Of a stretch of DNA of 64,000 nt, positions 57,633 through 64,000 are shown in pieces (the first letter of the stretch is position 1; every line of letters begins with the position of its first letter). Under the pieces are notes generated by a model. The model was not told the DNA's origin and made no database searches. It saw only the letters and a program-made list of their open reading frames with translations. The stretch spans positions 186,001 to 250,000 of the forward strand of contig NZ_JBHTCQ010000003.1 of the NCBI RefSeq assembly GCF_042665525.1, in the 5' to 3' direction. The position numbers and the translations under genes were made by a program. Origin of the DNA: Allobogoriella alba. GTDB lineage: Bacteria; Actinomycetota; Actinomycetes; Actinomycetales; Actinomycetaceae.

Positions 57633-58759
57633 GCGCTCCCACCGTCGAGGCCGTGCAGGCCGAGCTGGTCAACGTCATCGACCCCGAGATCCGCCGCCCG
57701 ATCACGGAGCTGAAGATGGTGCGGTCGGTCGAGATCGAACCCGGCGGCCGGGTGGTGGTCGGCGTCGACCTGACGACGGCGGGCTGCCCCCTGAAGGACA
57801 CCATCACCAAGGACGTGACCGACGTCGTCGGCGCGCTCGACGGCGTCTCCGAGGTGCACGTCGAGATGGGCGTCATGACCGAGGAGCAGCGCAAGGAGCT
57901 GCGGTCCATGCTGCGCGGCGGCATGGGCGAGCCGGAGATCCCGTTCACCAAGCCGGGCTCGTTGACCCGGATCTACGCCGTCACCTCCGGCAAGGGCGGT
58001 GTCGGCAAGTCCTCCGTCACGGCGAACCTGGCGGCCGCGATGGCGGCGGACGGGATGAAGGTCGGCGTGGTCGACGCCGACATCTACGGCTTCTCCATCC
58101 CGCGCATGCTGGGTGTGGAGCTGCCGCCGACCAAGGTCGACGACATGATCATGCCGCCGGTGGCCAAGGACGTGAAGGTCATCTCGATCGGCATGTTCAC
58201 CCAGGACGGCCGCCCGGTGGTCTGGCGCGGCCCCATGCTGCACCGTGCCCTGCAGCAGTTCCTCTCGGACGTCTTCTGGGGTGACCTGGACGTGCTGCTG
58301 CTCGACCTGCCCCCGGGCACCGGCGACATCGCCATCTCGGTCGCCCAGATGCTGCCGAACTCCGAGATCCTCGTGGTCACCACCCCGCAGGTCGCCGCCG
58401 CCGAGGTGGCCCAGCGCGCGGGCATCATCGCCGAGCAGACGAACCAGCGGGTGGTCGGCGTCGTGGAGAACATGTCGTGGCTGGCCCAGCCGGACGGGTC
58501 CCGCGTGGAGCTGTTCGGCTCCGGCGGCGGCGAGCGGGTCTCGGCCGAGCTGAGCAAGGGTCTGGGCTACGAGGTGCCGCTGCTGGCGCAGGTCCCGATC
58601 GAGCAGGTGCTGCGCGAGGCGAGCGACACGGGCACCCCGCTCGTCCTGCGCGACGAGGACACCCCCGCCAAGCAGGCGCTGGAGTCCCTCTCCCGCTCGC
58701 TCTCGCACCGCTCGCGCGGACTGGCGGGCCGGTCCCTGGGCATCAGCCCCGTCGGCTGA
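57629..58759 (+). CDS. mrp: Mrp/ApbC-type iron-sulfur carrier ATPase
   Basis: The 376-residue protein has an N-terminal MIP18/DUF59 domain (VNVIDPEIRRPITELKMV) and a deviant Walker A P-loop (SGKGGVGKSS) of the ParA/Mrp family, with DADIYGFSIPRMLG and LDLPPGTGD. It should carry Fe-S clusters to apoproteins. The CxxC pair that binds the cluster in Escherichia coli Mrp (after ENMS) is missing: the chain reads ENMSWLAQPDGSR. Cys is nearly absent from the protein, so cluster binding, if any, uses other ligands. Confidence 0.9.
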   Translation: MSAPTVEAVQAELVNVIDPEIRRPITELKMVRSVEIEPGGRVVVGVDLTTAGCPLKDTITKDVTDVVGALDGVSEVHVEMGVMTEEQRKELRSMLRGGMGEPEIPFTKPGSLTRIYAVTSGKGGVGKSSVTANLAAAMAADGMKVGVVDADIYGFSIPRMLGVELPPTKVDDMIMPPVAKDVKVISIGMFTQDGRPVVWRGPMLHRALQQFLSDVFWGDLDVLLLDLPPGTGDIAISVAQMLPNSEILVVTTPQVAAAEVAQRAGIIAEQTNQRVVGVVENMSWLAQPDGSRVELFGSGGGERVSAELSKGLGYEVPLLAQVPIEQVLREASDTGTPLVLRDEDTPAKQALESLSRSLSHRSRGLAGRSLGISPVG

Positions 58760-58773
58760 GCCCGGCGTACCCG

Positions 58774-58812
58774 CACCGGCATCCGGTGAGGGTGCCGGCC
58801 CCTGGTGGCCGG
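58774..58812. terminator. Two adjacent hairpins between convergent mrp and C45 genes
   Basis: CACCGG-CAT-CCGGTG (58774-58788) and CCGGCC-N6-GGCCGG (58795-58812) fill the 82-bp gap. Together they form a plausible bidirectional terminator. Confidence 0.55.
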
Positions 58813-58841
58813 GAACCGACCGGTGGCGTTGCCGTGCCGCG

Positions 58842-59948
58842 TCAGCGGCTCGTCGCGGCCGCTCCGACCGGCGCCGCGACGCGGTGCCAGCCCTCGGCGG
58901 TGACGTCGGCCGGCGCGCCGGGGTGGTACTCGACGGCGTGACGTGCGACGTCGAGCGCGATCGTCAGCTTCGTCTCCGACCTCCGGTGGCGGGGCAGGGT
59001 CGGGTCCGGCCGCACGGAGACCGGCGCGTCCGGCACCGCTCCGAGGGCGAGCGCACGCTCGAGCGGATCGGCGATCGCGACCAGCCCGGCGTGCTCCCGG
59101 AGGCATTCCATCCGCCGGTAGGTGGTGCTGTCCGCCGCCACGGCCTCGCCGCGGGCGAGGTCGGGGTCGAGGAAGTGGTTGGCGTGCACCAGCGTCTCGC
59201 CGGGCACGGCCGTCACCACGCCGACGCCCGCCGGGGAGATCTCGACGCACGCGGCGGCGGGCTCGGCGGTCGCGACGGTCAGGACGGTGGAGGCGCTGAC
59301 CGGCACCGATCGGGCGATGCGCACGGCGTGCCCGAGGTCCTCCGCCTGCTCGAGGATCATCCGGGCCACCACGTGCACCGGCACCCCGCCGCCGGCCCCG
59401 TCCGAGGCGTGGTTGAGGATGTTCAGGTGCACGCCGACGCCGCGGCTGCTCACCCCGATCTTGGCCGCCTGCCCAGGCTCGCCGAACACGGCGAGCCGTG
59501 TCCCGTCGGACGTCCGGAACGTGCGCACCACCCCCTCCCGGCCGACCCCGACGTTCCAGTCCCACGTCTGGAGCGTCCGGGGAGCGCGGCCCGCAGACGT
59601 CCCGTCGTCGTGCGGGACGTGCACCGCGGTCGAGCACTCCGTGGCCCCGGCGCGTGCCACGGCGAGGATCTCGGTGCGGGCGTTGAGCGCGGCGACCCAC
59701 CAGGGCTCCAGCCCGCTCCCCCGCGCCACGCCGTCGAGCTCGGCCGCGACGCCGGGTGCGTGGCGGGCGACGTCGACGGCCGAGGCCTCGGCGAGCTCCC
59801 GCACCCGCGTCGGCGCCAGCCCGTGGGCGGCGAACAGGTCGTGGTACTCGCGGGTGGCGCCGACGAGCTGCTGCGCCCAGCGGGCGCCGTAGGCCTCGCC
59901 GTGCCGGCCCGGGTCGACCTCGTCGGTGGACCAGGTGTGCACCTTCAC
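58842..59948 (-). CDS. C45 autoproteolytic acyltransferase/hydrolase family protein
   Basis: The 368-residue Ntn-type protein has the self-cleavage Cys in ECSTAVHV (about residue 104), preceded by LNARTEILA. The pattern TWDWN and the later HANHFLDP match acyl-CoA:6-aminopenicillanate acyltransferase-like hydrolases. It would process itself into alpha and beta chains and hydrolyse an amide. The substrate is unknown. GTG 59948 is fixed by a -10 box 7 nt upstream, which lies within the end of the VOC gene. Confidence 0.83.
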   Translation of the reverse strand: MKVHTWSTDEVDPGRHGEAYGARWAQQLVGATREYHDLFAAHGLAPTRVRELAEASAVDVARHAPGVAAELDGVARGSGLEPWWVAALNARTEILAVARAGATECSTAVHVPHDDGTSAGRAPRTLQTWDWNVGVGREGVVRTFRTSDGTRLAVFGEPGQAAKIGVSSRGVGVHLNILNHASDGAGGGVPVHVVARMILEQAEDLGHAVRIARSVPVSASTVLTVATAEPAAACVEISPAGVGVVTAVPGETLVHANHFLDPDLARGEAVAADSTTYRRMECLREHAGLVAIADPLERALALGAVPDAPVSVRPDPTLPRHRRSETKLTIALDVARHAVEYHPGAPADVTAEGWHRVAAPVGAAATSR

Positions 59949-59955
59949 CCGGTCG

Positions 59956-59961
59956 ACGCTA
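59956..59961 (-). promoter_or_regulatory. -10 element TAGCGT, leaderless promoter of the C45 gene
   Basis: On the minus strand TAGCGT ends 7 nt before GTG 59948. It overlaps the stop region of the VOC gene. Confidence 0.5.
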
Positions 59962-60483
59962 CCGCGCCGCGTCTTGCCCCATGGAGTCCCGCCACTGGTC
60001 GAGCGCCCGCTGGATCTGGGCGTCGGAGCGGTTGACGGTCCGGCTCATCACCGTCCAGCGGCGCCCGAACGGGTCCTGGATCGAGGAGTACCGGTCACCG
60101 GTGACCTCGAAGTCCGCCGGTTCCTCACGGATCCGGGCGCCGAGCGCCCGCGCCCGCTCGGTGACGGCGTCGACGTCGGCCAGGTAGACCGCGATCGAGG
60201 AGCTGACCTCGTCCGTCGCCGGGTCCGACGCGACCACATGGAACTGCGGGTTCGGGTCCATGAGCTGCAGGCGTCCGGTCCCGAAGTCCAGCTCGCAGTG
60301 CCAGACGCGGCCGTCCGGCCCGTCCATCCTCGTGGTGGGCGTGGCACCGAAGACCTGCTGGTAGAAGGTGATCGCCTCGCGGGCGGGCTCGACGACGATC
60401 AGCGGCGTGAGGCTGGTGAAGCCCTGCGGGCGGTAGCGGGTGGCGGTCGCGTGCGGTGTCTCGTGCTGCTGTGTCTCGTTCAT
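59959..60483 (-). CDS. Glyoxalase/VOC-superfamily protein
   Basis: The 174-residue protein is a single vicinal-oxygen-chelate domain of the PhnB-like type (LTPLIVVEPAREAITFYQQVFGA, VWHCELDFG, then IAVYLADVDAVTERA and YSSIQDPFGRRWTVMSR). Substrate is unknown. A GGGGG stretch precedes the ATG at 60483. It is divergent from an AraC regulator with only 27 bp between starts, so the two promoters overlap and regulation by the AraC protein is likely. Confidence 0.85.
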   Translation of the reverse strand: MNETQQHETPHATATRYRPQGFTSLTPLIVVEPAREAITFYQQVFGATPTTRMDGPDGRVWHCELDFGTGRLQLMDPNPQFHVVASDPATDEVSSSIAVYLADVDAVTERARALGARIREEPADFEVTGDRYSSIQDPFGRRWTVMSRTVNRSDAQIQRALDQWRDSMGQDAAR

Positions 60484-60498
60484 GTCCCCCAGGCTCTC

Positions 60499-60504
60499 TA
60501 CGCT
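60499..60504 (+). promoter_or_regulatory. -10 element TACGCT, leaderless promoter of araC-type gene
   Basis: TACGCT, then 6 nt, then GTG at 60511. The element lies inside the 27-bp divergent space. Confidence 0.55.
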
Positions 60505-60510
60505 CCGGGT

Positions 60511-61380
60511 GTGGGGCTTGCACATTCGCGACAGCCTCGGGCGGTACGTCGTCCGGCGGGCGTGCTGTGGCCTGCGCAGGGCGCCGACGTCTACCGCGCC
60601 GACCGGGCGGCCGTGACCGGCCCCGCGGCGCTCGTGGTGGACCACTACTGGTCGGTCGTCTGGCGCTGTGAGCGGGTGACGCCCTACCGCGCCCAGGTGC
60701 TCGGCGACCCGGTCGCGCACCTGACGGTGGAGGACGCCGAGGGAGCGATGCACGGGCACCCGATGCCGTCGGCGCTGGTGCACGGCGTGGTCACCGAGGT
60801 CTTCACGGTCGACCTGCCCGTCGCGGGGCGCGTCGCCGGGCTCGCGTTCCGTCCCGGCGGGCTGGCCGCCCTGCTCGAGACGGGCATCGGTGACCTGACC
60901 GGCCGCGTGGTCGGCGCCTCCGACCTCTTCGGCGCGGACGTCCGCGAGGTCCGGGACGCCGTCCTCGCCGAGCCCGCGGAGCAGGTCCGGCAGCGGATCC
61001 TCGTCGACTACGTCGCCGACCGGCTCCTCCCGCGGGCCCAGCGGGTGGCGGAGGATCGGGACTACGCCACGGTACGCACCGCCGTCGAGCTCATGCGGGC
61101 GCGGGAGCAGGTCACACTCGCTCCGGTCGCCGCGGCCGTGAACGTCTCGCCGCGGACGCTGCAGCGGCTGTTCAGGCGCTACGTGGGGGTGTCCCCCACG
61201 TGGGTCCTGCGCCGGTACCGGCTGCAGGACGCCGCCCGCGCCATCGACAGCGGCCAGGGCGAGGATCTCGCCGCCCTGGCGGCGTCCCTCGGGTTCGCCG
61301 ACCAGGCACACTTCACGCGCGCCTTCACCACGGTCATCGGGGTGCCGCCGTCGCGCTACCGGACCGGCCGGGCGCCGTAG
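60511..61380 (+). CDS. AraC-family transcriptional regulator
   Basis: The 289-residue protein has an N-terminal sensor of the DUF6597 type (ALVVDHYWSVVWRCE, RVAGLAFRPGGLAALL) and a C-terminal double HTH (VAAAVNVSPRTLQRLFRRYVGVSPTWVLRRYRLQDAA, then LAALAASLGFADQAHFTRAFTTVIGVPPSRYR). It probably controls the divergent VOC gene. It ends 3 bp from the convergent tatB stop. Confidence 0.88.
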   Translation: MGLAHSRQPRAVRRPAGVLWPAQGADVYRADRAAVTGPAALVVDHYWSVVWRCERVTPYRAQVLGDPVAHLTVEDAEGAMHGHPMPSALVHGVVTEVFTVDLPVAGRVAGLAFRPGGLAALLETGIGDLTGRVVGASDLFGADVREVRDAVLAEPAEQVRQRILVDYVADRLLPRAQRVAEDRDYATVRTAVELMRAREQVTLAPVAAAVNVSPRTLQRLFRRYVGVSPTWVLRRYRLQDAARAIDSGQGEDLAALAASLGFADQAHFTRAFTTVIGVPPSRYRTGRAP

Positions 61381-61383
61381 GCC

Positions 61384-62130
61384 TTACGTTGCCTCGTCGT
61401 CGTACGGGACGGTGTACAGCTCGGCGGGCACCGTCTCGCCGCCGGGCGCCTTCTCGCCGCCGGGCTCGGCCTCGGCCTGCTGCTCCTCGGCCTGCTGCTC
61501 CTCGGGCCGCTCGACGGCGACGGCCGTGGCGGCCGCACGGGTCTGGGTCTCCGCGGCGCCGGCGTCGCCGACCTGGCTGTCCTGCGGGGCACCCGTCGTG
61601 GCAGTCCCGGCTGCGGGGGCGGGACCGGGACCTGAGCCGGTCGGTTCTGCCGGCGCGGCGCCGGAGCCGGTTCCGTCCTCGGTCGCGTCTGCCCGAGGGG
61701 CGTCCGCCTCCGGCGGCGGTGACGTGGTGGTGGCCGCGGCGGCCCCGGCGCCCGCGGCGGTCGCAGCGGCGGTCTCGCCGGTGCCGGACGCCTCGGTCGT
61801 GCTGCCGGGGCTCGTCGACCTCGGCGTGGAGCGCGGCGTCGGTCGGCGCGCGGCTCGTGGCTTCGGCCGGGGCTTGGGCTGCTCGTCCTCCATGAGCGCC
61901 TCACGCACGATCCGGCGGGGGTCGTACTGGCGCGGGTCGAGCGCGGCGAGGTCGTCGAACTCGGGACCGAGCTCCTCGCGGACCTTCTCGCGCGCCCCGA
62001 CGGCGATCCGCTTGACCTCGCGGGTCACCCGTGCGAGCTGCTGCGCCAGCTCGGGCAGCCGCTCCGGCCCGATGAGGAGGAACGCGAGGATGGCGAGCAC
62101 CACCAGCTCACCACCGTTGATCCCGAACAC
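61384..62130 (-). CDS. tatB: Sec-independent translocase subunit TatB
   Basis: The 248-residue protein has the TatB N-terminus: one membrane helix (GGELVVLAILAFLLIGPERLPEL) then the amphipathic helix (AQQLARVTREVKRIAVGAREKVREELG). A long disordered Pro/Ala/Glu tail, over 130 residues, is typical of actinobacterial TatB. It serves the Tat pathway used by the sugar-binding lipoprotein in this window. GTG 62130 is fixed by TATCCT 7 nt upstream. Position downstream of htrA matches the sigE-rseA-htrA-tatB order of mycobacteria. Confidence 0.92.
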   Translation of the reverse strand: MFGINGGELVVLAILAFLLIGPERLPELAQQLARVTREVKRIAVGAREKVREELGPEFDDLAALDPRQYDPRRIVREALMEDEQPKPRPKPRAARRPTPRSTPRSTSPGSTTEASGTGETAAATAAGAGAAAATTTSPPPEADAPRADATEDGTGSGAAPAEPTGSGPGPAPAAGTATTGAPQDSQVGDAGAAETQTRAAATAVAVERPEEQQAEEQQAEAEPGGEKAPGGETVPAELYTVPYDDEAT

Positions 62131-62137
62131 GTGGCCC

Positions 62138-62143
62138 AGGATA
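62138..62143 (-). promoter_or_regulatory. -10 element TATCCT, leaderless promoter of tatB
   Basis: TATCCT on the minus strand ends 7 nt before GTG 62130, within the 64-bp htrA-tatB gap. Confidence 0.55.
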
Positions 62144-62194
62144 CGGGCCGGCGCCAGGTCCCGGTGCCGCGCGGCCGGATCGTCCGTCCGCCGC

Positions 62195-63541
62195 TCAGTC
62201 GCTGGTCTCCTCGCCGAGCGTCACGGTGACGTCCTCGACGGCGCCGCCCCGGCGGACCCCGAGGACGATCTCGTCGCCCGGGGCCCGCGCACGGATCGCC
62301 ACGATGAGCTCGTCGGGCGTCGTGACCGGGCGGCCGTCGATGCTGACGATGACCTCACCGGGCCGGATGCCGGCCTGGTCGGCGGGACCGTCGGCGGTGA
62401 TGGCCTCGTTGCCGTCGACGTCCCCCTGCAGCACCTGGACGCCCTCGCCGTCGTACGTGGCGTCCAGCGTGGCTCCGATGATCGGGTAGGTGGCCTCACC
62501 TGTCGCGATGATCTGCTCGGTGGTCCGGCGGACCTGGTTCGCCGGGATCGCGAACCCGAGGCCGATGCTGCCCGCCGGGCCGCCGGTGCCGCTCGCCTGT
62601 GCGATCGCGGTGTTGATCCCGACGACCTCGCCGTTGCCGTCCACGAGCGGCCCGCCGGAGTTGCCCGGGTTGATCGCCGCGTCGGTCTGGAGCGCGTTGA
62701 TGAAGGTGGGCGCCTGCCCGGACCCGGCCGTCACGGGCCGGTTCAGCGCGCTGATGATGCCGGTCGTCACCGTGCCCTCCAGGCCCAGTGGCGCCCCGAC
62801 GGCGACCACCGGGTCACCGACGACGACGCCGTCGGAGTCGGCCAGCACGAGGGGCTCCAGCCCGCCGCGGTCCACCCGCAGCACGGCGAGGTCGTAGTCG
62901 GACGTGCGGCCGACGACCTCGGCCTCCTCCTCGCTGCCGTCCTGGAAGCCGACCGTGATCGTCCCGTCCTCCGCCGCGGCGGCGACGACGTGGTTGTTGG
63001 TGACGAGGTAGCCGTCCTCGCGGAGCACGACGCCCGTACCGGAGGTCGCGTCCTGGCCGCCGCTGGCCTCGATGTAGACGGTCGAGGGCAGCACGGACTC
63101 CGCGATCCCGGCGACCGAGTCAGGCGGCCGGCCGGAGCCGGACGTCGGCAGCGTGGTGGGTACGGCGTCGGCCTGCTCCTCACCGGGCAGGTACCGCGAG
63201 CCGACGCCGCCGAGGATGGTTCCGGCGAGCAGGGAGACGATCATGAGGAGCACGACGACGCCGAACGGGACGCCGCGGCGCCTCGGGCGCGGCGGGGTCT
63301 CCTGAGCGCGCTCGGGTTCGGGCGCGGACATCATCGGCGACGACGACGCCGGGTAGCCGTCGTGGCCCGTCCCGCCGCCGGCGCCGTAGCCCCACGAGGT
63401 GTCCGCGGGGTAGGCGGGCGGCGTGGGCGCGGACTGCTGGCCGGCCTGCCAGGCCGTCGGCCGTGACCAGCCCTCGTCCGGCGCCTGCCCTTTGCGTGCG
63501 GGATCCGGCGATGTCCCGTAACCGGGGGTGTTCGTGCTCAT
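62195..63541 (-). CDS. HtrA/DegP-type serine protease with PDZ domain
   Basis: The 448-residue protein has a Pro/Gly-rich cytoplasmic tail (1-90) and one membrane helix (about 92-115). A trypsin-like domain follows with His184 (TNNHVV), Asp217 (YDLAV) and Ser295 (GNSGGP), then a C-terminal PDZ domain (GPADQAGIRPGEVIVSIDG). It cleaves misfolded proteins outside the membrane and is part of envelope-stress response. It follows a probable anti-sigma gene by 28 bp and precedes tatB. Confidence 0.92.
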   Translation of the reverse strand: MSTNTPGYGTSPDPARKGQAPDEGWSRPTAWQAGQQSAPTPPAYPADTSWGYGAGGGTGHDGYPASSSPMMSAPEPERAQETPPRPRRRGVPFGVVVLLMIVSLLAGTILGGVGSRYLPGEEQADAVPTTLPTSGSGRPPDSVAGIAESVLPSTVYIEASGGQDATSGTGVVLREDGYLVTNNHVVAAAAEDGTITVGFQDGSEEEAEVVGRTSDYDLAVLRVDRGGLEPLVLADSDGVVVGDPVVAVGAPLGLEGTVTTGIISALNRPVTAGSGQAPTFINALQTDAAINPGNSGGPLVDGNGEVVGINTAIAQASGTGGPAGSIGLGFAIPANQVRRTTEQIIATGEATYPIIGATLDATYDGEGVQVLQGDVDGNEAITADGPADQAGIRPGEVIVSIDGRPVTTPDELIVAIRARAPGDEIVLGVRRGGAVEDVTVTLGEETSD

Positions 63542-63569
63542 GCTGGCTCCTCGCCGCGACCTGCGCGGG

Positions 63570-64000
63570 TCACGGGGTCTGCAGGAGGAGGTCCGTCCAC
63601 CCGACCACGGTGTCCCACCCCTGGTCGAGGCGGTCGGCCATGCCCGGTCCGGGCTCCGTGGCGGGCAGCGCCGCCGCGATGCTCCGCACGAGCTCGGGGT
63701 CGTCGCTGCTCGTCACCAGCACCGTCGTCCCGGCGCACTCGAGCACCACGGCGTCGCCCGGGCCGGGGAGTCGGTGCCCCTGGTGCGCGCCGAGGTCGAT
63801 CCGCTCCAGACCGGTGAGCTCCTCCACGTCCAGGACGCCGCGCTGCTCGAGGAGGGTCGCGGTGCGGCCGAACCGGGTGAACTCGACGACGAGCACCTCC
63901 TCCTCGTCCTCGCCCACCGTGCCGACCAGGTTGATCGTGGCGTCCGACGGCAGGGCCTCGGGCGCCGCCCAGCCGTTCTCGCGCAGCCAGGACAGCGCCG
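63570..64000 (-). CDS. C-terminal part of a probable anti-sigma/RseA-type or regulatory protein (runs off window)
   Basis: The minus-strand frame is open from the window edge (reading ALSWLRENGWAAPEALP) to its stop at 63570. The GTG within it at 63917 is not the real start. The visible 142 codons hold TINLVGTVGEDEEEVLVVEFTRFG and a compact alpha-beta part with no membrane helix. Position just before htrA-tatB fits the RseA/anti-sigma slot of the sigE locus in actinobacteria. That identity is from context only. Confidence 0.6.
   Translation of the reverse strand, partial: ALSWLRENGWAAPEALPSDATINLVGTVGEDEEEVLVVEFTRFGRTATLLEQRGVLDVEELTGLERIDLGAHQGHRLPGPGDAVVLECAGTTVLVTSSDDPELVRSIAAALPATEPGPGMADRLDQGWDTVVGWTDLLLQTP

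Overview
This window is high-GC DNA (about 70% by eye over most of its length) with densely packed genes, frequent GTG starts, ATGA/GTGA stop-start overlaps and many leaderless starts. Together with an uninterrupted prfB, AdnA/AdnB-type helicase-nucleases, the DUF3107 and DUF3152 families and an htrA-tatB pair behind a probable anti-sigma gene, this points to an actinobacterium. Micrococcales is the likely order; I cannot name the genus from sequence alone.

Layout. 1-8.2 kb holds a fused asymmetric ABC exporter, an Hsp15-like S4 RNA-binding protein, and the cell-division/translation block prfB-ftsE-ftsX-M23 hydrolase (minus strand). 8.2-16.2 kb holds a Bcr/CflA-type drug exporter, two LysR regulators, a CBU_0592-type membrane protein, a coiled-coil protein, and a catabolic unit (MHS transporter plus flavin monooxygenase) divergent from its LysR gene with a perfect 7-7-7 inverted repeat between them. 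16.3-20.4 kb is an accessory segment of visibly lower GC. It carries a predicted modification-dependent nuclease (SRA-like plus PD-(D/E)xK), a secreted HNH/excalibur protein and a TIR effector with a HicA-like tail. It lies between two gene remnants: the last about 25 codons of an unknown gene on the left and an N-terminal piece of a CpaF/TadA ATPase on the right. 20.4-21.6 kb is gene-poor with short repeats and one small secreted protein.

21.6-35 kb is a coherent catabolic region. It contains a Tat-dependent sugar-binding lipoprotein, two ABC permeases and a GH42 glycosidase. A FadR/GntR regulator follows, and then a seven-gene, translationally coupled operon: a split UxaA/SuyAB-type lyase, an aldehyde dehydrogenase, a PGDH-like 2-hydroxyacid dehydrogenase, an Ldh_2/ComC-like dehydrogenase, an SDR and a DgoD-like dehydratase. 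GGT-N3-ACC sites of the FadR type sit on both predicted promoters. The gene set resembles sulfolactate degradation joined to a non-phosphorylative sugar-acid route, so sulfonated sugar use is a testable hypothesis.

35-47 kb holds two aminoglycoside/macrolide phosphotransferase-family proteins, a mycothiol-type isomerase-domain protein with tandem operators, the AdnA/AdnB DNA-end-resection pair, an ECF sigma factor with a SnoaL-like tail, a RibD-C reductase and a DUF3152 metalloprotease-like protein. 47-64 kb holds DUF3107, a DEAD-box helicase, a class III aminotransferase, MarC and PHP-domain proteins, a Xaa-Pro aminopeptidase and a TIM-barrel isomerase. It continues with a YflT-domain protein, an MgtE-N/CBS protein, a DUF1003 protein, Mrp, a C45 hydrolase, a VOC protein, an AraC regulator, TatB, an HtrA protease and the end of a probable anti-sigma/RseA-type gene.

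I found no tRNA, rRNA, CRISPR array, intact integrase or transposase.
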